Shown piece after piece: positions 1 to 9,167 of a stretch of DNA of 64,000 bases. The translations under genes and the position numbers were made by a program. Under the pieces are notes generated by a model that saw only the letters and a program-made list of their open reading frames with translations, made no database searches and had not been told where the DNA came from. Within the stretch, counting starts at the first letter, position 1. Every line of letters starts with the position of its first letter. Source of the DNA: JANXQZ01 sp038225555 (GTDB lineage Bacteria > Acidobacteriota > Terriglobia > Bryobacterales > Bryobacteraceae); assembly GCA_038225555.1 (NCBI GenBank), contig JBBRRB010000001.1:288707-352706 (forward strand). The letters are read 5' to 3'.

Positions 1-305
1 CTGCCGCTCATTCCGCCCGCGACGTTGGTGCGAATCGCCTTCCCGCCCATCTTGCCTAGGATGATGTCCTGGTGGGGACCCCATTGATTTTTCAGAATGC
101 CGAGAATCTCGACTGGGATGGGCTCGGGGTCGTTGCCGGCCAGCACCGTCCAAGCCGTGGCTTTCATGCCGGGCTTGAGGTCTGATTCCTTGAAAATTTC
201 AACTTTGCCCGATTTGGGTCGGACTGGTTCAGACTCAGAAGCGGTATTCTGAGCGGCTGCGGCGAACGAGAATACGGAGATGAGAGCGATGGCTCGCATT
301 AACAT
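1..305 (-). CDS. SpoIVB-like S55 peptidase domain protein, N-terminal part
   Basis: Only the first 101 codons lie in the window; the gene runs off the left edge. It starts at ATG 305 (an in-frame ATG at 299 is an alternative). The N-terminus has a signal peptide ending in a run of alanines (SFAAAAQ). It is followed by a stretch with GMKATAWTV, then PVEILG, DIILGKMGGKA and NVAGGMSGS, which matches the opening of the SpoIVB-type S55 serine peptidase domain as I remember it; the serine of GMSGS is the likely nucleophile. In acidobacteria these are secreted proteins of unknown substrate. It is divergent from the YVTN-propeller gene across 257 bases. Confidence 0.75.
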   Translation of the reverse strand, partial: MLMRAIALISVFSFAAAAQNTASESEPVRPKSGKVEIFKESDLKPGMKATAWTVLAGNDPEPIPVEILGILKNQWGPHQDIILGKMGGKAIRTNVAGGMSG

Positions 306-562
306 TGTGTTTCCATTATGACTCGGTTTCACTTATTGGGACTGTCGCGGGAGTCGGGAGGTTGCTTTTTTCGGACATTGGCATTGGCGGGGGTGGTTTT
401 GGGGTGTTCGCCTGCATATTGGCCATCTTCTTGTCGATCAACTCCCGCGCGGTCCTTCTATCGGCTCTTTTAGGTTTTCCCATTATCATCGAGGAGATTA
501 CAGTTACAAGTATGCCTGGGAAAAGCTCGGTATACTCAGTTAGCTGTTGGAGGAGGTTGTTC

Positions 563-1627
563 ATGCGACGATTTATCGTGGTGATGGTATCGGGGCTCTC
601 ACTGTTAGCCCTTATCGGATCGGCCCAGCAGACCGCCAGCTCCGGGCCATATAAGGTGCTGAAGACGGCGAAAGTTGGGGGCGGAGGCGGCTTCGACTAT
701 GTTTACGCCGATGACGCCGGACGCCGTTTATACATCCCCCGAGGCGGAACGCAAGGAACGCCGCCGGTGCCGGGTCGAGTCTCGGTCTTCAATCTCGATA
801 CGCTCGATCCCGTGGGGGAGATTCCGAACGCCAGCGCGCGGGGGGCGGCGGTAGACCCCAAGTCGGGCCATGGCTTCGCAACTAGCAAACCGGTGGTGAT
901 GTGGGACACCAAAACTCTTGCCACAATCAAGACGATCGATGTGGAAGGTGGGCCGGACGGCATTTTATTCGACTCGTTTAATAAGCGAGTCTATGTGTTT
1001 AGCCATCGCGCGCCGAACGCCACAGTCATCAATGCGGCCGATGGATCCATCGTTGGCACTATCGATCTGGGCGGAGCGCCGGAACAGGCGGTCACGGACG
1101 GCAAAGGCCACGTATACGTCGACATCGAAGACAAAGCCAACGTCGCCGTGATCGATGCGAAGACCATGGCTGTTACCGCCCATTATGATCTTGGAGATAA
1201 AGGCGGCACGCCCGCCGGGCTCGCGTTCGACGTCAAGAATCACGTCCTTTTCGTCGCCTGCCGCACGCCGGCCCCGGGCACGATGGTGATGCTCAATGCC
1301 GATACCGGGAAAGTGATCGCGAGTCTGCCTCTCGACGGCGGGTCGGACGGCGCCGTCTTTAATCCCGCTACCATGGAGGCCTTCAGCTCAGCCGGCAACG
1401 GCACGCTGACCGTCATCAAGGAAAACAGCCCGTCGAGCTTTGTGGTAGAGCAGACCGTTCAGACGATGCAAAGCGCTAAGACATTGACGTTGGACGCCAA
1501 GACTGGGCACATTCTCCTGATTGGCGCTGAGTTCGCTCCCCCTCCCACACCTGCGCCCGCAGGAGGACGCCCGGGACGAGGTCCGATGGTGGCCGATTCG
1601 TTTTCTATTCTGGTGGTGGGAAAGTAA
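563..1627 (+). CDS. Secreted YVTN/YncE-like beta-propeller protein
   Basis: The protein has 354 residues from ATG 563. This start is chosen because GGAGGAGG lies about 8 bases upstream and a clean signal peptide follows (cut near AQQ, residues 20-22); the open frame upstream of it has no signal. The mature part consists of repeated blades with motifs such as GGGGFDYVYAD, GGPDGILFD, GGAPEQAVTD and GGSDGAVFN, typical of YncE/YVTN propellers. Such proteins are periplasmic or surface-bound and their ligand is usually unknown. The C-terminus is Pro/Gly/Ala-rich before the last strand. A TATACT box at 531-536 could be the -10 of its promoter, but no good -35 was found. Confidence 0.8.
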   Translation: MRRFIVVMVSGLSLLALIGSAQQTASSGPYKVLKTAKVGGGGGFDYVYADDAGRRLYIPRGGTQGTPPVPGRVSVFNLDTLDPVGEIPNASARGAAVDPKSGHGFATSKPVVMWDTKTLATIKTIDVEGGPDGILFDSFNKRVYVFSHRAPNATVINAADGSIVGTIDLGGAPEQAVTDGKGHVYVDIEDKANVAVIDAKTMAVTAHYDLGDKGGTPAGLAFDVKNHVLFVACRTPAPGTMVMLNADTGKVIASLPLDGGSDGAVFNPATMEAFSSAGNGTLTVIKENSPSSFVVEQTVQTMQSAKTLTLDAKTGHILLIGAEFAPPPTPAPAGGRPGRGPMVADSFSILVVGK

Positions 1628-1657
1628 TTTCCTGCGATCACCCGTCAGAGCCAAGCC

Positions 1658-2629
1658 TTACCATTTGACCAGTTCGACGCGGCGATTCTTGGCCCGGCCC
1701 TCGTCGGAGTCGTTGGAGGCTACAGGCGCATACATGCCGCACCCGAAGGAGTCGAGGCGGTTGGCGGCTATGCCGTATTTCGAAGTCAGTTCTCGGACTA
1801 CCGTGGCGGCGCGGCGGCGGCTCAGGTCGAGATTGTAGTCGGATTTGCCTTGGTTGTCGGTGTGTCCGACGACATGCACATTCAGCCGCGAATTCGACGA
1901 CAGCAGTTTGGCAATTTCCTGGAGAGTGGGGCGCGAATCGGGGCGGATCGAGTCTTTGTCCGTATCGAACGCGATGCCGTAAAGCGCAACTTTTCCCGCC
2001 GAATTGATGGAGCTGGACATGTCCGCGGCATTGACGAAGGTCATGTTTTCCTCCATCTTCTGCGGCTGAATGAGAATGACTTCCGCCAAGGCGCGATCCT
2101 TGGCCACCACGCCTTGGAGACGGTCCGGAATTATCCCGTCCAAGTAGGAAGTGACAAAGACATAGTAATAAACCGGATGTGCATCTTTCGATTTGCCGAT
2201 CAGGACGCGTTCCTGGCTCTCGTTGTAGGCGAGGATCTGGCCCAAGTGATCTTCCTGGGCGATCTGATCGAGCGTAGGGCCGAACCAACCTTTGTCACTC
2301 GTGCCCTTCTCATATAAAGTGACCAGCCCGAGGCGTTGGAACTCCAGCTTGTAATTGCGAAGCAATTCGGCTGGCGAACGTCCGGCGGGCGCGACATAGG
2401 AGTGACGGCTAACGAGGCCTTCCACCTTCTGGCTCTTTTCATAAGACGGCGGGCTCAGATCCTTTGGACGTCCGAGCGGAAGCAGGAATTCATCGAACTT
2501 GGGACCCCGATAACCGATGATTTCACTTCCGGCGTAGCGCTTCATATCGGGAGGATCCTGCGATCCGGGGAGATCCGCGCCGAATGAGCAAGACGCGAAA
2601 GCCACAAACAGCGCAATTCGTTTTTTCAT
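1658..2629 (-). CDS. OmpA-family peptidoglycan-binding outer-membrane protein
   Basis: The protein has 323 residues from ATG 2629, preceded by AGGAGCTCTTC. This start removes nine doubtful residues and places a signal peptide at the N-terminus (MKKRIALFVAFASCSFGA; the Cys gives only a poor lipobox). The first part contains DLPGSQDPPDMKRYAGSEI and resembles the DUF4892 domain of other OmpA proteins, from memory. The last 115 residues or so are a full OmpA C-terminal domain with IAFDTDKDSI, VVGHTDNQG, NLDLSRRRA and a final NRRVEL, so it should anchor to peptidoglycan. It converges with the propeller gene and has its own 79-base upstream region. Confidence 0.88.
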   Translation of the reverse strand: MKKRIALFVAFASCSFGADLPGSQDPPDMKRYAGSEIIGYRGPKFDEFLLPLGRPKDLSPPSYEKSQKVEGLVSRHSYVAPAGRSPAELLRNYKLEFQRLGLVTLYEKGTSDKGWFGPTLDQIAQEDHLGQILAYNESQERVLIGKSKDAHPVYYYVFVTSYLDGIIPDRLQGVVAKDRALAEVILIQPQKMEENMTFVNAADMSSSINSAGKVALYGIAFDTDKDSIRPDSRPTLQEIAKLLSSNSRLNVHVVGHTDNQGKSDYNLDLSRRRAATVVRELTSKYGIAANRLDSFGCGMYAPVASNDSDEGRAKNRRVELVKW

Positions 2630-2708
2630 GAAGAGCTCCTGGCGGCGCGAATTCATGTTCGCGGCCGCGTGCGCTGAGTATAGCGGAAATCGCGGCGATG
2701 CCGGAATC

Positions 2709-5243
2709 TCATTCGTGGCGAAGCGCCAGCATCGGATCTACACGCAAGGCGCGTCGGGCAGGCAGAAGAGCGGCCAAGGCGACCGTAACGATGAAAACTC
2801 CGATGGCAGTCAGATACGCGATTGGATCGAGATTGCTAAGGCCGTAGAGCACCCCGCGCAAGAGCTGTGACAATGCGGCCGCTGCCCCTACACCGACCAC
2901 CAAGCCGATCGCTACCGGGCTGGAGAACTGGCGCAGGACCACTGAAACGACATCGAACGGCTTCGCGCCGAGCGCCATCCTGAGTCCTATTTCCTTGGTG
3001 CGCTGCGAGACTGCGTAGGAAATCAATCCCACGATTCCGAGACAAGCAAGAAGTTGGGCGACGGAGCTCAACAAGCTAACTGCCAGCGCACCGCGTTCCA
3101 CGGCGCGGAGCTTTCGCTGAAACAACTCTTTCATTAGTTGGATATCGGGAAAGATGCCGGGGTCGATTGTTTGTGAGATGGATGCCGCGGATCGAGCCAG
3201 GCTTTCGGGCGGTGCTAGAGTCCTCGCCAGCATGACGATGGAGGGGGTGTCGGACACTTCCGTGAGGACATAGATCTCTACGGCGTCCGAATTTTCGAGT
3301 GCCCCGCCTCTCGCGCTCCCCGCTATTCCGATCACGGTGTAATCCGACCCCATCGAAAATTTCTTGCCCAGAGGGTCGCCTGTCGGCCATTTGAGCGCCA
3401 AAGACTGGCTGATAACGACAGAATGGGTGTCGCCCGTCCGCAGGTTGCGGCCTCGCAACAACGGAATCTTCATCGTCTGAAAGAACTTCGGATCGATACG
3501 GTTGATTTGAATGTCCAGCCGCCGTCCCTCCAATTCCACACCGGCCCCTTCCCGCCTGTTACCCAGAGGAGGAGAGAGCGTGAGCGACACTGATTCCACT
3601 CCCGGGAGAGCGCCGAGACGGCTCTGAAGTGTGTCCAAATACGCCTGGGCCATGGCTGCCGAATAGCCGTGACTGGCGAGGCCCGGATCTATTGAGACGA
3701 CCTGTCGATAATCAAAACCGGGGTCGGCAAACATGACGTGGTCAAGCGCACGCACGAGCAGTCCCGCGATAATAAGAAGGATGCAACTGGCGGCCACTTG
3801 CGCGCCGATCAGGAACTGCCTCATTCTGGTTGCGCGATGGCGCTGTCGGGCTACTTGCAACGCTGGTGCCAGCCCGAACAAGATCGCCGCGGCGAATGCG
3901 AGACCAATCGAGAATACGAGGACTCGCCAATCCGGCATCGGATTGAGCCACTCCGGAGCGGCCGTCAATAACATTAGGCTTCGCAATACAAAGTAGCCCG
4001 CAGCCAGCCCTGCCGCCGATCCCAGTAAAGCGAGTAGCATGCTTTCAGTGAATAGTTGCCGCATCAGCCGTCCGCTTCCGGCGCCCACTGAGACACGAAT
4101 CGCAATCTCGCGCTCTCGAGCCACTCCCCTCGCGAGCAGCAAGCTGCCTAGATTGCCACAGGAGACGGCGAGGATCAGCAGACCCAGCGAGCCTACCAAA
4201 GCGGCAATCGGAAGCAACTCGTCCTGACCCTCCGATCCAGTCCCGCGCCGGTTCCCAATCATTAGGCTCTTCGCATATCCGCCCGGCTCACTGACAATGC
4301 GCTCCTTTTCCCAAATATCGCCAGGTTGCTGCGTGCGGAGGCGCGCTGCGAGCGACGTCAATTCTTCCTCGGCCACCCGAGGACTCAAACCTGGTTGCAG
4401 CCGTCCCCACATTTGGACGCCAGCGCTCTCGGCTGAGAAGTCCGTGAGCAGGTGGCTCCCTGCCGCAAAGTAGGGCTGTTGTTCAATCAAAGCCCAGAGG
4501 TCCGGCTGGTCTAAGCTAATCCCGGTAAAAGTGCTGGACGCAACGCCAAGCACGGTGGCCGGCTTTCCATTTAGACGGATGGTTTTCCCAATCACGAGCG
4601 CATCTTCGCCGAAGTGACGCTTCCAGAACCCGTGACTCAGCACGACTGCCGGATCCGCGCTCCCAGACTGGTCGAACGTCCTCCCGAGCATTGGCGCTGC
4701 ACCGAGGTCGCCAAAAAAGCTGCCAGTTACGAAATGCGCATTGATGCGGCTCTTCTCGCCTTCCGTCGTGAGCTTGGTGGAGTTTAAGGCCACCACAGCG
4801 GCGAGGGTTCTGGAATGCTCCCGGAAAAATGCCATTTCCGGATAGGGCAAAGTAAACGCATAGCGCTGCAAAGCGCGCCGATGGAAGCGCAGCAGCGTGT
4901 CAGGTTCACGAACAGGCAGGGGTCTCAGGAACATCAGATTGAAGAAGCCGAAGGCCGCCACGTTCACGCCTATGCCTATAGCCAGCATTAAAATCGCTGC
5001 AACCGTAAAGCCGGGCGATTTTCGCAGCATTCTTGCTCCGTAACGGAGATCCTGGAAGAAGCGGTCAATCCAGGTCCAGCCCCAAGCCTCGCGCGCTTCT
5101 TCGCGCAGCTGGAGCGTGTTGCCCAAGCGCACGCCCTCTTCGCTTGCGGCCATTTCACGATGGAACTCCATGTCGCTGGCCAGTTCCCGATCAAAGCGTT
5201 CTCGGTTCAGCAAATATCTGAGGCGCCGAAGAAGTTGTCTCAT
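2709..5243 (-). CDS. ADOP-family permease (MacB/FtsX-like)
   Basis: The protein has 844 residues. The N-terminal 60 or so are charged and cytoplasmic (RRLRYLLNRERFDREL), followed by a first transmembrane helix, a MacB-type periplasmic domain and two FtsX permease units. FtsX signature helices are visible as REIAIRVSVGAGSGRLMRQL and KEIGLRMALGAKPFDVVSVV. No ABC ATPase is encoded nearby, which is characteristic of acidobacterial duplicated orphan permeases. The gene starts 9 bases after the PadR gene, so the two form an operon. Probably it is a mechanotransmitter-like or lipid/peptide exporter component; the substrate cannot be read from the sequence. Confidence 0.9.
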   Translation of the reverse strand: MRQLLRRLRYLLNRERFDRELASDMEFHREMAASEEGVRLGNTLQLREEAREAWGWTWIDRFFQDLRYGARMLRKSPGFTVAAILMLAIGIGVNVAAFGFFNLMFLRPLPVREPDTLLRFHRRALQRYAFTLPYPEMAFFREHSRTLAAVVALNSTKLTTEGEKSRINAHFVTGSFFGDLGAAPMLGRTFDQSGSADPAVVLSHGFWKRHFGEDALVIGKTIRLNGKPATVLGVASSTFTGISLDQPDLWALIEQQPYFAAGSHLLTDFSAESAGVQMWGRLQPGLSPRVAEEELTSLAARLRTQQPGDIWEKERIVSEPGGYAKSLMIGNRRGTGSEGQDELLPIAALVGSLGLLILAVSCGNLGSLLLARGVAREREIAIRVSVGAGSGRLMRQLFTESMLLALLGSAAGLAAGYFVLRSLMLLTAAPEWLNPMPDWRVLVFSIGLAFAAAILFGLAPALQVARQRHRATRMRQFLIGAQVAASCILLIIAGLLVRALDHVMFADPGFDYRQVVSIDPGLASHGYSAAMAQAYLDTLQSRLGALPGVESVSLTLSPPLGNRREGAGVELEGRRLDIQINRIDPKFFQTMKIPLLRGRNLRTGDTHSVVISQSLALKWPTGDPLGKKFSMGSDYTVIGIAGSARGGALENSDAVEIYVLTEVSDTPSIVMLARTLAPPESLARSAASISQTIDPGIFPDIQLMKELFQRKLRAVERGALAVSLLSSVAQLLACLGIVGLISYAVSQRTKEIGLRMALGAKPFDVVSVVLRQFSSPVAIGLVVGVGAAAALSQLLRGVLYGLSNLDPIAYLTAIGVFIVTVALAALLPARRALRVDPMLALRHE

Positions 5244-5252
5244 TGGCTCCCC

Positions 5253-5579
5253 TCAGGCTGTGCGCAAAACGGATTGGATCGCTTCATGGACGCGGTCATA
5301 TCCCGATAGTTCGGCTTCGAGCTGTTTGCGACCTTCCCGTGTAAGCCGGTAAAAGCGGACTTTGCGCTTCGTTTCGGAGATGCCCCACTCGGCTTTCACC
5401 CAGCCTTTCAGCAGGATTCGCTGAAGGGCAGGGTATAGAGCTCCTTCCTCGACGTGTAGCACTTCAGAAGAAAGCGAGTGAATGCGCTGAGCGATAGCGT
5501 ATCCGTGGAGCGAACCCGAGCGGAGAACCCGCAGGATCAGCAAGACAAGCGCACCTGAAGGCATTTCTGTTTTAGGCAT
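5253..5579 (-). CDS. PadR-family transcriptional regulator
   Basis: The protein has 108 residues and is a complete PadR winged-helix protein: SGSLHGYAIAQRI in the first helices, VEEGALYPALQRI for the recognition region and the wing YRLTREGRKQLE. Stand-alone PadR genes of this size are regularly found just upstream of ADOP permeases in acidobacteria and are presumed to repress them. The start ATG at 5579 lies only about 10 bases after the predicted transcription start, so the message would be almost leaderless. A short inverted repeat overlapping the -10 suggests autorepression. Confidence 0.9.
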   Translation of the reverse strand: MPKTEMPSGALVLLILRVLRSGSLHGYAIAQRIHSLSSEVLHVEEGALYPALQRILLKGWVKAEWGISETKRKVRFYRLTREGRKQLEAELSGYDRVHEAIQSVLRTA

Positions 5580-5583
5580 AACG

Positions 5584-5596
5584 ATACTAGGGGTAT
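5584..5596. promoter_or_regulatory. Candidate PadR operator (ATAC-N5-GTAT)
   Basis: A perfect inverted repeat ATAC/GTAT with a 5-base spacer overlaps the end of the -10 box and the predicted start of transcription. PadR proteins often bind such AT-ended palindromes at their own promoter. The repeat is short, so this is an inference from its position. Confidence 0.35.
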
Positions 5597-5623
5597 TATG
5601 CTTATGCCTTGTCCGGTTGTCAA
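5595..5623 (-). promoter_or_regulatory. Sigma-70-type promoter of the padR-ADOP operon
   Basis: On the minus strand TTGACA (5618-5623) and CATAAT (5595-5600) are separated by exactly 17 bases. This is close to consensus and lies just after the stop codon of the MoxR gene, giving the padR-ADOP operon its own promoter. The predicted start of transcription falls near 5588, about 10 bases from the ATG. Confidence 0.6.
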
Positions 5624-5627
5624 GAAG

Positions 5628-6593
5628 TTATCTCGGAACCGCAATCTCACCCAGGATCTTCCGGATCACTTCTCCCACTCCCAGTCCTTCGATCTCAAAC
5701 TCAGGGCGCAGGATCAGCCGATGTTCTAATACGGGGATCGCCATTGCTCGAACATCATCCGGAGTGACGAAATCGCGTCCTTCAATCGCGGCCAGTGCGC
5801 GACTGGCCAGAAGCAGCGCCTGCGTTGCTCTTGGACCCGCACCCACCAGCACGCTCTCATGAGTCCGCGTCCGCCGGATCACATCCACCAGATAGGCGAT
5901 CAACTCTTCGCGAATTAGAACGTCGCCCAAGCACTGCCGCAGATCCGCCAAGTCGTTGGCCCGCACGCAAACCTGCACAGCTCCGCCAGCCAGCGTTGCC
6001 TCGGGCGAATCGCTTCCGAGCATCCTGCGCGCCAGCAACAATTCATCCTCGCGCCCCGGCCACGACATGGAGATCTTCAACATGAACCGATCCTTCTGCG
6101 CCTCGGGGAGCGGGTACGTGCCTTCATATTCAATCGGGTTCTGCGTGGCGAACACCGTGAAGTTTGGAGGCAGAACGTGCGTGTCCCGATCAATGGTTAC
6201 GATCCGCTCCTGCATGGCCTGAAGCAAGGCCGACTGAGTCTTGGCCGGAGCGCGATTGATTTCGTCCGCCAGCAGAAAGCTGGTAAATACGGGACCTTTC
6301 ACCAGCGTGAATTCACCCCGCTGAAGGTTGAAAACGCTGGTGCCCGTAATATCGGCGGGCATCAGATCGGGCGTGAATTGAATGCGGGAAAATTCGCAAT
6401 CGAGCGTGCGGGCCAGCGTTCGCGCCAGCAAGGTTTTGGCGATGCCCGGGACTCCCTCCAGAAGCGCATGGCTACCGGTAAAAATCACGATCAGCGCCTG
6501 ATCGATGGCCTGATCCTGGCCAATAATCACCTTGCGAGTTTCCCGCCGGACGCTCTCCAGAACCGCAGTCAGCCTTTCCAAGTTTGCGTTCAT
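5628..6593 (-). CDS. MoxR-family AAA+ ATPase
   Basis: The protein has 321 residues. Walker A is GVPGIAKT (47-54), Walker B is FLLADEINRAP with D110/E111, and sensor 1 lies in FAVFATQNPIEYEG-like sequence (visible as FTVFATQNPIEYEGTYPLPE), which is the MoxR hallmark. MoxR ATPases act as chaperones that activate VWA-domain partners. Its ATG overlaps the stop of the DUF4350 gene by 4 bases (6590-6593), so it is the last gene of a coupled operon. The DUF58 gene that usually follows MoxR is not here. Confidence 0.93.
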   Translation of the reverse strand: MNANLERLTAVLESVRRETRKVIIGQDQAIDQALIVIFTGSHALLEGVPGIAKTLLARTLARTLDCEFSRIQFTPDLMPADITGTSVFNLQRGEFTLVKGPVFTSFLLADEINRAPAKTQSALLQAMQERIVTIDRDTHVLPPNFTVFATQNPIEYEGTYPLPEAQKDRFMLKISMSWPGREDELLLARRMLGSDSPEATLAGGAVQVCVRANDLADLRQCLGDVLIREELIAYLVDVIRRTRTHESVLVGAGPRATQALLLASRALAAIEGRDFVTPDDVRAMAIPVLEHRLILRPEFEIEGLGVGEVIRKILGEIAVPR

Positions 6594-7618
6594 CCGTTCC
6601 GTTCCGCCAATATCGCGCTAATCTCGCGATAACGCTCCACCGGCTCGCCGGAGCGGCTTGCTGCTTGGCGGATCCGGTCTAGCTTGCCAGCCGCATAGCG
6701 GGCGGATTGCCGCGATTTTTCCCACTCGCTGACGCACACCTTCACCACCTCCGCCTTCGGAATATTGCGGCGCAACAGGTTGGCGAAGCCTTCGAAGGCA
6801 TCCTTGGCCGGGGCAATTTCCTGGTCGGACTGGGCCGCTCTCGCTGGAAGCAAGCTCACCGAATTTTTCCAGATGAAAAGAACCGCCAGCAACAGGAGCG
6901 AGCCAGCCAGCCCCTGCAGCCGATATTTTCGGGCCAGCCCGGCAACCGAACCATTCTCCACCACCCCGAGATGGTTCTCGTCGAAGACAATCGTTCTATT
7001 GGATCCGATCACGCTCAGGATCAGGCTGGTATCGCGTTTCCGCTCCAGCGCCGCGTTACCAAGCGGATAGGACGTGGGCATTAGAACAATCGTGCCGGAT
7101 CCAAAACTCCGCTCGAGAATGCCGCTCCCGTGCCAAGCCGGATCGCTTGCGGCGAGGACAGGCGTGCTGCCATCTTCCTCCTTGCCTGCAATCTTTGGAT
7201 AAGACACTCGCACATGCCAACGCTTTTCTATTTCGGATTGGTGAAACAAGCGCGTTGCGCCTTCTGCGGTGGTTTCGCGCAAGCCGATCACTACGCGCGC
7301 GCCGCTAGACGCCAAACCCTCAAACTCCTCCAGTTCCTTCTCGGATGAGAACTCGAACTTCTTTGGAGAGATTCCCAGGAACAGTATGGTCTGCTTCGGC
7401 CTGGCAAGCTCTTCTGGCGGCCGATAACTTCTTGTAACTGACAAGCCTTCCAGCGCGCCCAGGCTCTCATACAACGCCCGCGTCCCTTGCGCATCGGAGC
7501 GTAATGACGAGTACGCCGGGTAGATATCTCCCGATGCAAAACGAAGATTGAACAGCCGCCACACCCCGTACGCGAGCAACGCGGCCAAAAGGCCTAACGC
7601 CACCGCGCTATTGCGCAT
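6590..7618 (-). CDS. DUF4350 domain membrane protein
   Basis: The protein has 342 residues with one helix near residues 6-22 and a second near 235-255 (GSLLLLAVLFIWKNSV). Between them is a periplasmic domain of the DUF4350 type (FLGISPKKFEF, GARVVIGL, IVLMPTSYPLGN, IVFDENHLG), which resembles a glutamine-amidotransferase-like fold. The gene overlaps both neighbours (11 bases with DUF4129, 4 with MoxR). DUF4350 proteins are constant partners of MoxR/DUF4129 membrane complexes of unknown function. Confidence 0.8.
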   Translation of the reverse strand: MRNSAVALGLLAALLAYGVWRLFNLRFASGDIYPAYSSLRSDAQGTRALYESLGALEGLSVTRSYRPPEELARPKQTILFLGISPKKFEFSSEKELEEFEGLASSGARVVIGLRETTAEGATRLFHQSEIEKRWHVRVSYPKIAGKEEDGSTPVLAASDPAWHGSGILERSFGSGTIVLMPTSYPLGNAALERKRDTSLILSVIGSNRTIVFDENHLGVVENGSVAGLARKYRLQGLAGSLLLLAVLFIWKNSVSLLPARAAQSDQEIAPAKDAFEGFANLLRRNIPKAEVVKVCVSEWEKSRQSARYAAGKLDRIRQAASRSGEPVERYREISAILAERNG

Positions 7619-9167
7619 GCGTCCTCATCCTTTCCAAGTTGCCCTGCACCTGATCGATCATGGCAGGCCCCACCTCGTACATGCCGTACCAGCCTCGCTC
7701 GAAAAGATGCAGCGTGTGAGTGAAAGCGGCCACGAGTTCCGGGCGATTGCGGGCTCTCCGTTTTAGTTCGAGAGCATAGTCCCCATCGGATTTGCCGCGC
7801 TGCAGAGCGATCAGCGAACCGGTTGCCAACGTGGAGAGGCCAGCCAGATAAATGGCCCTCAGCGCAAGCCTGAACTCCTGCCGCTCAACGCAGCCCCGAG
7901 CCAGCGCCAGCCATTGCTCCGGCGGCTGCTGATCGGCCTGTAGATCTTCGGACTGTAGATCGATGGAGATGCCGCCCCCAACCGCGATCACAGGTTCGGA
8001 GACGCGTCGTTTGGCAAGCCATTGCCATAGCAGAAACACGATCGCGCTGGTGGCAATCGCCAGCAACAGCACGACCAGGGCGCGTAGGTTGCGAGCGGGG
8101 GGAGGGTGGTCGGGTTGGCCGGGATCCGGCAGACTCCGCTGACCCATCAGGTCGCCTATCTTCTCCACTAGCGCATCAATCCAGCGTCCCGCTTGCCTGA
8201 AAGCTCGCCCGGTTGCGTCCATGAACGAGAGAGTGGATCGGACAATCCAGTTGTGCCGCTCAGCCTCCGTTCTCGGGGCGCGCGGCGTCCTCCAACTGTA
8301 CTCCGGCTTTTGCAGCACGCGATCAATCGAGTGGTTCAGGTCGTCTTTAAGGGAAACGGGCCCGGTTTGTCCGAATGCGCCCAGGCATCCGATCAGGCCC
8401 ATCATGAGCGCCAAACTGCCGGCATTTAACTCGGCGCGCAAGTCCTCCGCCGTGGTCAGTGCTTCCCCGTAGAAACAACGCAACACGTAAAAGGCTTTCA
8501 CGAAGGGATTGATAACCAGGTAACTCAGTCCGGCTGTGACCGCGAGAAACGTCGTGTTTAGAAAAGTGTACGAACTTCGCGTGAACACGCTATCTACCCC
8601 GGCCAGCATTTTCAGCAGGTACGGAAAAAGGACAAGCCCCATCCCAACGTTGAGGAAGACTACGATCCCGAGCATGCTCAAAATTCCGAGAAAGGACCAG
8701 TTCTGTCCGGGCCACAGGGCGGCTTGCCGACGAGCGGTGGCTAACGGGGTGATTACGCTGGCGTTGTGATAGATGGCGTACACCGTCGCAAATGGAACCG
8801 TCATCAACCCCGCAATGGGGAGCACGATAAATTTTGTCGGCTGAATCGATGCCTGGGCGGCCATCGTACCTAACCACTCCCCAACCGAGGTGCGAGTTTC
8901 AGGATTCAGCGCTAGAAGCATTCTCAGCTTCCGGGCGAAAATCGCTTGGCAAGTGATCATGCAGAGATAGAGAACCGCAAGGCCCAACGACGCAGAGGCC
9001 GCGTGGTCGCGAGCGTTCGCGCTCTCGCTCATATCGGTCCAGAAGAAGAGTAGGCCCAAAACGAACGGGATGCTGCCGAGGTAGTAAATAAAGAGCGCTC
9101 CCCTCGGAGCCCTTCGCAGCAGATGCACCGCCTCTTCGCAAAGATCGAGCGCCGAGCTGCTGTTCAT
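7608..9167 (-). CDS. Polytopic membrane protein with C-terminal DUF4129
   Basis: The start is set at ATG 9167 because it overlaps the stop of the B-box gene as ATGA; the longer open frame upstream would run through that gene in another phase. The resulting 519-residue protein has five or six transmembrane helices in the first half (FIYYLGSIPFVLGLLFFW, FLGILSMLGIVVFLNVGMG and others), a further helix (LVVLLLAIATSAIVFLLWQW) and a cytoplasmic C-terminal DUF4129 of about 90 residues ending in the FERGWYGMYEV segment. It is probably the membrane scaffold of the MoxR complex. Confidence 0.82.
   Translation of the reverse strand: MNSSSALDLCEEAVHLLRRAPRGALFIYYLGSIPFVLGLLFFWTDMSESANARDHAASASLGLAVLYLCMITCQAIFARKLRMLLALNPETRTSVGEWLGTMAAQASIQPTKFIVLPIAGLMTVPFATVYAIYHNASVITPLATARRQAALWPGQNWSFLGILSMLGIVVFLNVGMGLVLFPYLLKMLAGVDSVFTRSSYTFLNTTFLAVTAGLSYLVINPFVKAFYVLRCFYGEALTTAEDLRAELNAGSLALMMGLIGCLGAFGQTGPVSLKDDLNHSIDRVLQKPEYSWRTPRAPRTEAERHNWIVRSTLSFMDATGRAFRQAGRWIDALVEKIGDLMGQRSLPDPGQPDHPPPARNLRALVVLLLAIATSAIVFLLWQWLAKRRVSEPVIAVGGGISIDLQSEDLQADQQPPEQWLALARGCVERQEFRLALRAIYLAGLSTLATGSLIALQRGKSDGDYALELKRRARNRPELVAAFTHTLHLFERGWYGMYEVGPAMIDQVQGNLERMRTHAQ

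Noticed and set aside
316..564. 82-codon minus-strand frame filling the space before the S55 peptidase gene
   Set aside because: It has no ribosome site, lies on the promoter and ribosome site of the divergent propeller gene, and resembles no family. Not called.
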